From Fluctibacter halophilus (GTDB taxonomy: Bacteria > Pseudomonadota > Gammaproteobacteria > Enterobacterales > Alteromonadaceae): a stretch of 64,000 bases of DNA. Shown one piece after another: positions 28,735 through 36,717 of this stretch. The position numbers and the translations under genes were made by a program. The stretch covers positions 420,078-484,077 of the forward strand of contig NZ_JAJEWP010000001.1 of NCBI RefSeq assembly GCF_020687825.1. The letters are read 5' to 3'. The notes under the pieces are model-generated. The model worked only from the letters and a program-made list of their open reading frames with translations. It had not been told where the DNA came from and did no database searches. Each line of letters begins with the position of its first letter. Position 1 is the first letter of the stretch.

Positions 28735-29583
28735 TCAGTATTTAGACGTCAATGCTGCAATGCGTTTTCGTCTGAGTCGGGGAAACTGCTGCAAATAATG
28801 TTGGGGAAACCATCGTTTCCAGCGCCACAACGTGGAAAGCCGACGGGGGGCAAGAATATAGGTTTGTTGCCGGGCGAGTCCGGCAAGAATATCTTTCGCC
28901 GCGTCCTCCACTGTGTATCCCGAATGCTCCATCAGCAATCGCGCGACGTTGTGCTCTTGTTCACTGGCTCGCAACCGTTGAAGTAATTCTGTCTTGAAAA
29001 ATGCTGGCATTGATACCGATATGCCGATTTTGGGTACGTCCGAGTATTCTGCAATCAAGGATTCGGATAGCGACAACACCGCAGCTTTTGAGGCGTTGTA
29101 GCTCGACATCAGAGGAGATGCCATGAAGCCTGCGGCACTGGCAACATTGTGCAGCAGCCCTCCGTGGGTCTGCAGGTGTGGCAGCGCAGCTCTGCAACCA
29201 TTTACTGTTCCCATCAGGTTGATGTCGAAGGTCCAGTGCCAGTCTTCATTGCTGCGTTCCAGGAAACCGCCACCGGCGGCTACCCCTGCATTATTGATCA
29301 TGATCCCAAGACCGTGTTTGGCGAAGTCGTTAACTGCTGCAGTCAGACTGGCAGGTTCCCGAACATCACCCTCATAGCAGCAGACTCGGCCTTTACCCAA
29401 GGACAACTGCCGTTTCGCCGATGTCAATGCATCCGATTGAAAATCATACAGGCCAATATGCCACCCCTGTGCAGCGAAACAGTTGGCCAGCGTGAGGCCT
29501 AATCCACTGGCACCACCGGTAATAAAAACCCGTCTGAACGGCACAATGTCTGACAGCGCTTTAATAGAACGTTGGTGATCCAT
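28735..29583 (-). CDS. Short-chain dehydrogenase/reductase
   Basis: A 282-residue classical SDR. The cofactor motif is FITGGASGLGLTLA, the structural INNAGV motif is present, and the catalytic SSYNASKAAVLSL carries Tyr and Lys, with the preceding serine in NVASAAGFM. The start at 29583 has AAGGAG upstream. The extended C-terminus, rich in Arg and aromatics (RRLSTLWRWKRWFPQHYLQQ), resembles SDRs acting on lipid-like substrates, but the substrate cannot be assigned. It is transcribed alone between an exported protease-like gene and ccoG. Confidence 0.8.
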   Translation of the reverse strand: MDHQRSIKALSDIVPFRRVFITGGASGLGLTLANCFAAQGWHIGLYDFQSDALTSAKRQLSLGKGRVCCYEGDVREPASLTAAVNDFAKHGLGIMINNAGVAAGGGFLERSNEDWHWTFDINLMGTVNGCRAALPHLQTHGGLLHNVASAAGFMASPLMSSYNASKAAVLSLSESLIAEYSDVPKIGISVSMPAFFKTELLQRLRASEQEHNVARLLMEHSGYTVEDAAKDILAGLARQQTYILAPRRLSTLWRWKRWFPQHYLQQFPRLRRKRIAALTSKY

Positions 29584-29618
29584 AGCGATACTCCTTAGTG
29601 GCTTGGAAACTTGGTGTC

Positions 29619-31031
29619 TTAAAAAACAATAAATTTTGAGGGGATCCGCAACGTGGCTGATGCATCTTGTTGTTCAATGTCATCAATCACAAATGTGATC
29701 GGCGTAATGTTGTCAGTCAGCACGTTTGGCGGGACACTTACACTCAGAGGCAGTAAATAGGTTTGGTCTGGTTGTACAGTGATGGCGTTGGCAACACTGA
29801 GCGTTGCCTGCTCAATCCCCTCGATGTGGACGTGAAACAGTTGCGCCGTGCCTGATTTGTTGCTGATTTTTACGGTATAAATGTTTTCAACTTTGCCATC
29901 GACACTGTAGCGAGACAGCTGGTTGCGGTCGCGCAGTACCGACGCTTCAAAGGGCAGGCGGGTCATCGCATCAGCAACGAACAGTCCTATCATTGTCAGG
30001 AGGACCATTGCATAGCCGATGACCTTCGGGCGCCACAGATTTACCCTGTCACCGTTTAAACGGGAACCGGAAGAGAAGCGAATCAGACCTTTCGAATAGC
30101 CCATTTTATCCATGACATTGTTGCAGGCGTCTACGCAGGCACCGCAATTGATGCATTCGTACTGTAGGCCATTGCGAATGTCGATACCGGTCGGGCAGAC
30201 CTGGACGCACAACTGGCAATCAATGCAATCCCCAAGACCCTTTGCAGCTCTGGTCTCGGACGACATTTTTTTACTGCGAGGTCCTCTGCCTTCGCCGCGA
30301 CCTGCGTCATAGGTTACTGTTAGTGTATCTTTGTCGAACATGGCGGATTGAAAACGTGAATAAGGGCACATGTGTGTACACATGAGGTGTTTCATCCAGC
30401 CTGCATTCAGGTAAGTGCAAAGGGCGAATAACCCAATCCAGAAGCCCGGCCAGAAAGGCGTGCTGCCGTTAGCAACATGACTAAAAAGCTGATCTATTGG
30501 TGTGAAGTAACCTACAAAGGTGAGTGCGGTAAACAGAGATACGCCAATCCAGCATACATGTTTCAGTAAGCGACGTGACAGATTTTGATAGTGCCAAGGT
30601 GCTTTGTCGCGAGCGATGCGGCGGTTACGGTCTCCTTCGGTCACTCGCTCGATGAGATTAAACAGCCAGGTCCATGCTGTTTGTGGGCAGGTAAAACCGC
30701 ACCAAACTCGGCCTGCAATGGATGTAACGAAAAACAATCCAAAGGCAGCGATGATAAATACCCAGGCCATCAATGTGAGATCCTGTGGCCACAACGTCCA
30801 CTGAAAAACATGGAAACGCTGGGCAGAAAAATCCAGCAAAATGGCCTGGCGACCCTCTACGGATAGCCAGGGCAACAGGGCAAACAGTAAAAACAATACA
30901 ATGTATGACAGGCTGCGCCGCCGTTCAATCGGTCCCTTTGCTGAACGCACATACAGTTTATCGGCCTGCAAAGGGGCCTTGTTAAAGGGCGAATCGACAG
31001 ACACTATTTTGATGGGGATATGTTCGGCCAT
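29619..31031 (-). CDS. ccoG: Cytochrome c oxidase accessory protein CcoG (FixG/RdxA)
   Basis: A 470-residue membrane ferredoxin. About five transmembrane segments lie in the first 240 residues. Two 4Fe-4S clusters are marked by CIDCQLCVQVCP and CINCGACVDACN, and there is a further cysteine pair in CTHMCPYSRF. The C-terminal periplasmic domain is Ig-like, as in the family. CcoG helps assemble cbb3 oxidase by delivering copper. TAGGAGG precedes the ATG. The ccoNOPQ, ccoH and ccoS genes are not adjacent, so the gene is isolated here. Confidence 0.9.
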   Translation of the reverse strand: MAEHIPIKIVSVDSPFNKAPLQADKLYVRSAKGPIERRRSLSYIVLFLLFALLPWLSVEGRQAILLDFSAQRFHVFQWTLWPQDLTLMAWVFIIAAFGLFFVTSIAGRVWCGFTCPQTAWTWLFNLIERVTEGDRNRRIARDKAPWHYQNLSRRLLKHVCWIGVSLFTALTFVGYFTPIDQLFSHVANGSTPFWPGFWIGLFALCTYLNAGWMKHLMCTHMCPYSRFQSAMFDKDTLTVTYDAGRGEGRGPRSKKMSSETRAAKGLGDCIDCQLCVQVCPTGIDIRNGLQYECINCGACVDACNNVMDKMGYSKGLIRFSSGSRLNGDRVNLWRPKVIGYAMVLLTMIGLFVADAMTRLPFEASVLRDRNQLSRYSVDGKVENIYTVKISNKSGTAQLFHVHIEGIEQATLSVANAITVQPDQTYLLPLSVSVPPNVLTDNITPITFVIDDIEQQDASATLRIPSKFIVF

Positions 31032-31145
31032 ACAGCCTCCTAAGCCAATCGTTTAAACATGAATGGGCTTAGCCTAGACCTTGTGTGTCCTGAGGTTCTT
31101 CTCTAACTATTCCGTAAATCTGTCGTAACGCTGTGATCGGTGTGT

Positions 31146-33371
31146 TTACAATCTAATTACGTCAATATCTTCCAAAAAACGCTGAAGACGTGCTTTGACG
31201 TCAGGTTGGGAAAGAACAGGGGAATTGGTTTCCCATGTCATCCAGTTCAGACCGTTGAGTATGGCCTGGCGGAATTGATTCTCGGCTTTGTTCCAATCGC
31301 CACTGACAATAAAGTATTCCGTTGCAGCAAGGTGAAAATCCGGACCCGAAGCATGCTCTCTGATCAGGTGTTCAACCTTGGCAAGGGTACGGGCAGCGTA
31401 GTCGTGGCTCGTTGGGTGCTGATGTTTTTTAAGGGCCAATAGTGCATATGCAGCGAAACGAACATCATGAGTAGGGCGCATGCGGATGTTTTGGTCATCA
31501 AGCCCCAATGAAAGCAGAATGTCTGATGCTTGAGCGTAATCGCCATCAAAGAACAACGCCAGGGCACGCCATGCGGTAACAATATTGTACGCTTGGCTGC
31601 CTTTGATGGTCGACTCAGCCGCTTTAATAAACCCTTTTTCCGTATGGGTCAGCAGTGGCGCAAAAGGATCAACGGTCGACAAGCAATAATTGGTTGCCGC
31701 AATATGGAAGATGTCGTTTTGTACAGGAAGAGGCATGCTTTTCAGTCTTAGCAATCCTTGCTCTCCCGCGCTCCATTTGCATTCTACCAAGGCGCGTCTG
31801 ATATCGATGCGTATTGTGTCTCTGGGTTGATTGTCCGGAACGCTCGCTAATAATGACAGCGCCTGATGAGGCTGACCAAACTCAAAATATAACTGCGACT
31901 TGAGGAACTTCAATAACGAGGAGGTCGGACTGAGAGCAAGCTGATCGTTGAGTATGGCTTCCGCCTGGGAAAATTTTCCATTGTCACTCAACAAGGTGAT
32001 GTATTTGCTCAGCGCGCTGTAACTTAGCGGATCATAGACATAGGCTCTGCGCGCGTATTCCAGCGCCTGGACTAAATTTCCCAGTCGGTAGGACGTGTTC
32101 GTCATATCGGGATAGAGTACCTGATAATCCCCCTCTGTTCGTTCGATGGCCTGTGACAAAGCCTGCATGGCCGCTTGATGGTCGCCACGGTGTATATACA
32201 GTTTTGCGCGCTGACGATACCCCTGGTAAGCCGTCGGGTATGCGTCAATCATCCGGTCTGACAAGTGCTGGGCTTTTTCATCGTAAGTATTACTGACGGT
32301 CAATTTGGAAACGCTGTAGGCCAGATAGAGTTCACTGAGTACATCCATGGTGGCGAGGTCGTCAGGATGCAGTTTTAGTTGCGACTCCAGCGTCGCGATC
32401 GTTTGCGGAAATGCTTCAACCCGGTTGTGTTTCAGTGTCAGTCGAGCGCGGAGTATTGCCAGGTTGTTGTCGTTGTTATCGATTGGCGCGCTTTCCGCGG
32501 GCGTGTCAATATTCAGGTAATCTGCAATTCGCTGGGCAATCTGGTGAACCATTTCAGCCTGCGAACGTTGTTTTTGTGGCACTGACAACTGCAATGTTGC
32601 AGCGGCACCTTCGATATCGCGAAACGTAACATCAATGGTTATTTCTGCATCGTTATAGGTAAAGTCGGTGTTCAAAATATGTGTGATACCCAGCGCCGCA
32701 AGTTCAGGTGTATTGTCCAAGGAGGCGATAGAAGGGTCGTTGGTGCTGGTTGTGGTAACGCGGGGGAGCTGAGCTATCGCCGATTTAAGCATCATTTGTG
32801 TTTCGATGATACTGACATCCTGCACCTGATTGTCCGTTTCCAGTGCAATCAGGAAGTGTTTTTGAGGCACCTGATCACGGGTATTCAACCAAACCAATAT
32901 CAGCACCAAACCGAGGACCGCCAATAATCCGGCATAAAGTCCTTGGGTTGGTTTTTTGCTGACGCTATCTGCAACCGGCGGAGGTGTTACATGCTGTGTG
33001 GTGGCGGGTCCGGCTTTTTCGGCAACGTTGTCAGTTTTAAGTGGCTGAATGTCTGCAATAAAACGGTAGCCCTTCTTAGGCACAGTTTGGATGAAGCTGG
33101 GCTGGCGGGAATCGTCACCAAAGGCTTTTCGCAAAATCGCAATGCGCTTGTGAACGACGTTGTCACTGACAATGGCACCACGCCATACCGCATCAATGAT
33201 CTGGTTGGCACTGAGCACTGTGTTCGGATGCTCAATAAAATAAGCCAGTACTTCAATGGTCTTTGCTTCGAGCTTTTCTTCCTGGCCAGCAACCATGACG
33301 GTCAACTGATCCAGGTGCACCTCGACATTTCCATTCAGTAAATAATCGTCACCAGACATGTGTTTACCCAT
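31146..33371 (-). CDS. CadC-like membrane transcriptional regulator with TPR repeats
   Basis: About 741 residues. An OmpR-type winged-helix DNA-binding domain occupies roughly the first 110 residues (NQIIDAVWRGAIVSDNVVHK and the FIQTVPKKGYRFIADI wing). A proline-rich linker and one transmembrane helix follow (LYAGLLAVLGLVLILVWL, near residue 150-168). The large C-terminal periplasmic part contains TPR-like repeats. The start is ambiguous between the GTG at 33383 and the ATGs at 33371 and 33359. The design is that of one-component membrane regulators that sense a periplasmic signal. It is divergent from an MCP gene. The ligand and targets are unknown. Confidence 0.78.
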   Translation of the reverse strand: MGKHMSGDDYLLNGNVEVHLDQLTVMVAGQEEKLEAKTIEVLAYFIEHPNTVLSANQIIDAVWRGAIVSDNVVHKRIAILRKAFGDDSRQPSFIQTVPKKGYRFIADIQPLKTDNVAEKAGPATTQHVTPPPVADSVSKKPTQGLYAGLLAVLGLVLILVWLNTRDQVPQKHFLIALETDNQVQDVSIIETQMMLKSAIAQLPRVTTTSTNDPSIASLDNTPELAALGITHILNTDFTYNDAEITIDVTFRDIEGAAATLQLSVPQKQRSQAEMVHQIAQRIADYLNIDTPAESAPIDNNDNNLAILRARLTLKHNRVEAFPQTIATLESQLKLHPDDLATMDVLSELYLAYSVSKLTVSNTYDEKAQHLSDRMIDAYPTAYQGYRQRAKLYIHRGDHQAAMQALSQAIERTEGDYQVLYPDMTNTSYRLGNLVQALEYARRAYVYDPLSYSALSKYITLLSDNGKFSQAEAILNDQLALSPTSSLLKFLKSQLYFEFGQPHQALSLLASVPDNQPRDTIRIDIRRALVECKWSAGEQGLLRLKSMPLPVQNDIFHIAATNYCLSTVDPFAPLLTHTEKGFIKAAESTIKGSQAYNIVTAWRALALFFDGDYAQASDILLSLGLDDQNIRMRPTHDVRFAAYALLALKKHQHPTSHDYAARTLAKVEHLIREHASGPDFHLAATEYFIVSGDWNKAENQFRQAILNGLNWMTWETNSPVLSQPDVKARLQRFLEDIDVIRL

Positions 33372-33489
33372 GTTTACCACCACAAGCGGTGGCGTTGTAT
33401 TGATTGATGTCGCAGTGGCCTGGCGTGTTGCGTCGCCTTAATGGTGGCAATCTTTTTTATAGTCAAAAGCAAGCATAGCACCAATCAAA

Positions 33490-35082
33490 ATGAATAAGAA
33501 TCATGGTGTTAACCGCCAGGAAGCTTTACGGAAGGTTTCAAAAAGGTTTACTGCAACCGCATTGGTCAAAATGTGCGCAAGTTCATTTTTGATAGCGAGC
33601 ACAGTAATGACAGATTCTAATGCGTTCAAACTGGTATTTGTGGTGAGTGTACTCTTAACCATTGAATCGATGATTCTAGCAATGGTCAACGGACAATGGT
33701 TGCAGCCTGTGGGTATGAGCATACTTTTAATGTTGGCAACCGGACTGTGTGCATTCGGGGTGTTGTCCGGAGTTGTTGCAAAGCATTTGTGCGCAGCCAC
33801 GCTGATGCTCTACGCAGCGTTGCACATCAATATGGCTTTTGGTCTCACGGAATTTCACTTTGAAATCTTTGTTCTGATGAGTTTCCTCATCGTATTTCGT
33901 CAGGCCTATGTCATTCTGACCGCAGCCGTCACGATAGCCACACACCATGTCATCTTCTTCCTGATGCAACGGGCAGATTTAAACGTCTGGGTGTTTGAGG
34001 ATGGTCACCTAAGCATACAAGTCTTGATGATCCACGCCCTCTTTGTTGTTTTCGAGGCGGCTTTTCTGATGTTTATCAGTGTGCGCATGCGTCAACAGCA
34101 GCGAGTCAACGACTGGTTAATGGACGCAACAGGCAACATTGATTTAGGGGATAAACTCGATTTAACCGTGGCCTGCAAAGACGACAAACATCCAATCCTG
34201 TCCTCTTTTAATGGCAGTATCGAGCGCATTTGCCATGCAGCCAATGCCATGAAATCGGTCAGTAGTTCAACCCTGAACAGTTCCAATCGCATCGATGATT
34301 TGATGAACAATCTGATGTCTGTCATTGGTGAGGTGATGGAACGAATTCAGCACATCGCCGTTGCATCGGAACAATTCAGTAAATCCATCGAAGATGTGAA
34401 TAAAAACACCTCAGCCAATGCTGAAGACATTGCGGACGCCAACGCGCTCGTTGCCGGTGGCCAGTCGATCATTGCTGACAATCAACAGGCGTCAATTGAG
34501 TTGGGGCAAAGCGTGGAGGCGGCAAAAGGGGCTGTAAGCGATCTGGTCGTGTCGACGGAAAAAATCTCATCCGCGCTGCAAATGATCGAATCCATTTCCG
34601 AACAAACCAACTTGTTGGCGCTCAATGCAGCCATTGAAGCAGCGCGCGCCGGTGAACACGGTAGAGGGTTTGCTGTGGTGGCCGATGAAGTCAGGGCGTT
34701 ATCCGTACGCACCCAGTCTTCGACGGAAGAAATCCGTTCTATCATCGACACGGTTGGCAACAACAGCGAGATCGCAAATGCGGCGTTGGGTCGCTGTGGT
34801 GAACTCTCGGAGCAGGTATCGTCCCACGCCCGACAAGTGGATGCATCATTCAATGAAATCGCAACACGATTCAGCCAGATCGAGACCCGCGCGGCCAGTA
34901 TTGCCACGGCATTTGAGGAGCAGTCTCAAGTAAGCCGAGCGTTGTCTGTTGCGGCCAATACCCTGACCAGTATGGCAGAGAAACAACGACAAACCGGCGA
35001 GGACACGCGAGGAGAAAGCAGTAAATTGAGCCGCGTGGCTGCCGAGTTGGCGAGTCTCTCTGAAACGTTTATCACCGCTTAG
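33490..35082 (+). CDS. Methyl-accepting chemotaxis protein with a polytopic membrane sensor
   Basis: A 530-residue receptor. The first about 200 residues contain five or six hydrophobic helices instead of the usual two helices and periplasmic domain. Conserved-looking His-rich positions occur in [11 protein letters not shown] and ATHHVIFF. The cytoplasmic signalling tip is typical: [20 protein letters not shown] followed by [14 protein letters not shown]. No PAS or HAMP is evident. The topology suggests sensing within or near the membrane, for example of redox state, a lipophilic ligand or a bound cofactor. It is the first gene of a possible three-gene run with the DUF6436 and DUF4136 genes. 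Confidence 0.82.
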   Translation: MNKNHGVNRQEALRKVSKRFTATALVKMCASSFLIASTVMTDSNAFKLVFVVSVLLTIESMILAMVNGQWLQPVGMSILLMLATGLCAFGVLSGVVAKHLCAATLMLYAALHINMAFGLTEFHFEIFVLMSFLIVFRQAYVILTAAVTIATHHVIFFLMQRADLNVWVFEDGHLSIQVLMIHALFVVFEAAFLMFISVRMRQQQRVNDWLMDATGNIDLGDKLDLTVACKDDKHPILSSFNGSIERICHAANAMKSVSSSTLNSSNRIDDLMNNLMSVIGEVMERIQHIAVASEQFSKSIEDVNKNTSANAEDIADANALVAGGQSIIADNQQASIELGQSVEAAKGAVSDLVVSTEKISSALQMIESISEQTNLLALNAAIEAARAGEHGRGFAVVADEVRALSVRTQSSTEEIRSIIDTVGNNSEIANAALGRCGELSEQVSSHARQVDASFNEIATRFSQIETRAASIATAFEEQSQVSRALSVAANTLTSMAEKQRQTGEDTRGESSKLSRVAAELASLSETFITA

Positions 35083-35094
35083 GGACAGGGCGAA

Positions 35095-35592
35095 ATGAAG
35101 GTTTTGCTGACAATCCTGTGGTTGGGGGTGCTGATGTCGACCTTTGTCGTCACCTTATGGCCACAAACCGTTTGGTTTGATGCCAAGGGACGATGGTTGA
35201 GCCCTGATATCCACAGGGAGTTACTGCAGCAGTTGCGCCCATTCAAGCCCGAAGGTGGCGTAGCGACCTGGGTGTTTTTGAAACCTGGTTGCCTGTGTCA
35301 ATCCCTCGCTGAACAGCACATCGTTGAGGTTGTAAAAAAGCTCGAGCGTTTCGGTCCTGTGCGGGTTGTTCATCGACCACCCGCCATCATTCCGTCGGTA
35401 CCCGCGTTGATTGTGGCGAATTTGGACAGTGAACAAATTCACTATGCAGGACCGTTTTCTCAGGGCGCATTATGTGGCGTAACCGGCAGTGTTGTAGAGC
35501 GCCTGATTGACAGTAATCAGCTGTTGAACAACCAAATCATTAATGACGTTCAGGACGGCTGCTATTGCCCGAATGAACCCAAAACCTTGTAA
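35095..35592 (+). CDS. DUF6436-type thioredoxin-fold membrane-anchored protein
   Basis: A 165-residue protein with an N-terminal hydrophobic anchor (LLTILWLGVLMSTFVVTLW). The body has a thioredoxin-like order (VFLKPGCLCQSLAEQHIVEV) with a C-L-C pair where thioredoxins have CxxC, and a cis-Pro-like IIPSVPALIV segment. A second cysteine pair, CYC, lies near the C-terminus. I recognise the DUF6436 pattern, whose function is not established. It begins 12 bases after the MCP stop. A periplasmic redox role is only a suggestion. Confidence 0.7.
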   Translation: MKVLLTILWLGVLMSTFVVTLWPQTVWFDAKGRWLSPDIHRELLQQLRPFKPEGGVATWVFLKPGCLCQSLAEQHIVEVVKKLERFGPVRVVHRPPAIIPSVPALIVANLDSEQIHYAGPFSQGALCGVTGSVVERLIDSNQLLNNQIINDVQDGCYCPNEPKTL

Positions 35593-35618
35593 CACACTAA
35601 CCAATTGAGGAGTCCAAC

Positions 35619-36173
35619 ATGAAATACCCAGTCGTTTTTTTGGTGCTAGCTATGCTGAGCGGGTTGATGGGGGGGTGTTCTTCTACCCCTACGGTCAGGT
35701 CGAGTGGGGCTGCACAGAGCGAGATTGCAGCGTCGAAAACCTATGCCTTTATCGACGAGGAAACATTGCTGCGTTCAAACCCCGAGTTTCCTGAAATGAA
35801 CGTCCATGCCATTGATGCTGAAATTCGTGAGGCACTCATCTCAGCGCTCTCTGTGAAAGGATTTACCAAGGTCGACGCAACTGAAGCTGACTTGTTAATC
35901 GGGTTTGCAGTAAGTGCCGAACAGCGAAGTGATATTTATGAGGTGTATTTGAACCGTCGATTTGCTATGCCCCCGCGTGCGTTGGTCGTTAATGCGGATG
36001 ACTATATTGAAGGTGGGCTGATCGTTGATATTTTCAGTGCGAAACGAGGTCTGCCTTTATGGCACGGATGGGCGAAACAGCGCTTTTTCAGTAAACCCAG
36101 TGAAGAGCGTAGAAAACAAACAATCTCTGATGCGGTATCTTCTATCATTACTGGCTTACCTGATAGCCAATAG
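35619..36173 (+). CDS. DUF4136 lipoprotein
   Basis: A 184-residue lipoprotein with lipobox LMGGCSS. The mature part follows the DUF4136 pattern: a tyrosine-rich start (KTYAFIDEE), a middle IREALISALSVKGF helix and a C-terminal AVSSIITGLP. These proteins are anchored to a membrane and their role is unknown. GAGGAG precedes the ATG. A strong terminator follows, so it ends the transcription unit that starts at the MCP gene or at the DUF6436 gene. Confidence 0.78.
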   Translation: MKYPVVFLVLAMLSGLMGGCSSTPTVRSSGAAQSEIAASKTYAFIDEETLLRSNPEFPEMNVHAIDAEIREALISALSVKGFTKVDATEADLLIGFAVSAEQRSDIYEVYLNRRFAMPPRALVVNADDYIEGGLIVDIFSAKRGLPLWHGWAKQRFFSKPSEERRKQTISDAVSSIITGLPDSQ

Positions 36174-36188
36174 CGTTTTAAACGTAAC

Positions 36189-36221
36189 AAAAAAGCGGTG
36201 CATTTATGCACCGCTTTTTTT
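36189..36221 (+). terminator. Rho-independent terminator after the DUF4136 gene
   Basis: GCGGTGCA (36195-36202) pairs with TGCACCGC (36207-36214) across a TTTA loop, flanked by an A-run and a T-run. Because both sides are A/T-tracts, it may serve both strands. Confidence 0.88.
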
Positions 36222-36268
36222 GTGTCCTGAGTCTCTTGCGTTCCTGTTCAAAACGCAGGTCAATAACC

Positions 36269-36661
36269 TCACTCATGCTGTATCTCAGAATGACCGTCAG
36301 TGCACCGTTCAGGATTAAGACGGCATTGAATGGCCGCAATATCGTTATGTTGTTCGAAGCTGATGGTGGCAGCGCGCAGGCCGATAGCCACGACGATACC
36401 CGTCAGCAGCAATCCTTGCAGAGCAATGAGGATTGCAATCAGCTTGCACATCTTCTTGTGTGGACGCATGTCACCGTAGCCGACGGTTGTCGCGGTTATC
36501 ATGGCGAAATAAAGGCCGTCACTGATACGCCAATTTTCACGGGTGGCAATCCACACGCCCATGGCCAGGATGATCAGGATCATCGGTAACCACAATGGCA
36601 TGGTTAGCCACAGACCGGTGGTGAAAATTTTCAGGAAAGTTGTAACAAAGTCCAGGTTCAC
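36269..36661 (-). CDS. Small two-helix potassium channel-like protein
   Basis: About 130 residues. Two transmembrane helices flank the pore segment ISDGLYFAMITATTVGYGD, which holds the K+ selectivity filter TVGYGD. A short cytoplasmic tail follows without an RCK domain. The start is placed at GTG 36661, which has GGAG six bases upstream; an earlier TTG at 36694 lies inside a 10-bp hairpin that probably terminates the preceding RND operon. This is a KcsA/Ion_trans_2-type channel. What gates it is not visible. Confidence 0.78.
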   Translation of the reverse strand: MNLDFVTTFLKIFTTGLWLTMPLWLPMILIILAMGVWIATRENWRISDGLYFAMITATTVGYGDMRPHKKMCKLIAILIALQGLLLTGIVVAIGLRAATISFEQHNDIAAIQCRLNPERCTDGHSEIQHE

Positions 36662-36684
36662 GAGGGACTCCAGATTAGAAAATG

Positions 36685-36708
36685 GCAGGGACAAGGCATT
36701 GTCCCTGC
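36685..36708 (-). terminator. Hairpin after the RND operon, probable terminator
   Basis: GCAGGGACAA (36708-36699 on the minus strand) pairs with TTGTCCCTGC across a 4-base loop, 10 bases after the RND stop codon, followed by CATTTTC. The T-tract is weak, so termination may be partial. Confidence 0.6.
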
Positions 36709-36717
36709 TGTTTCAGA

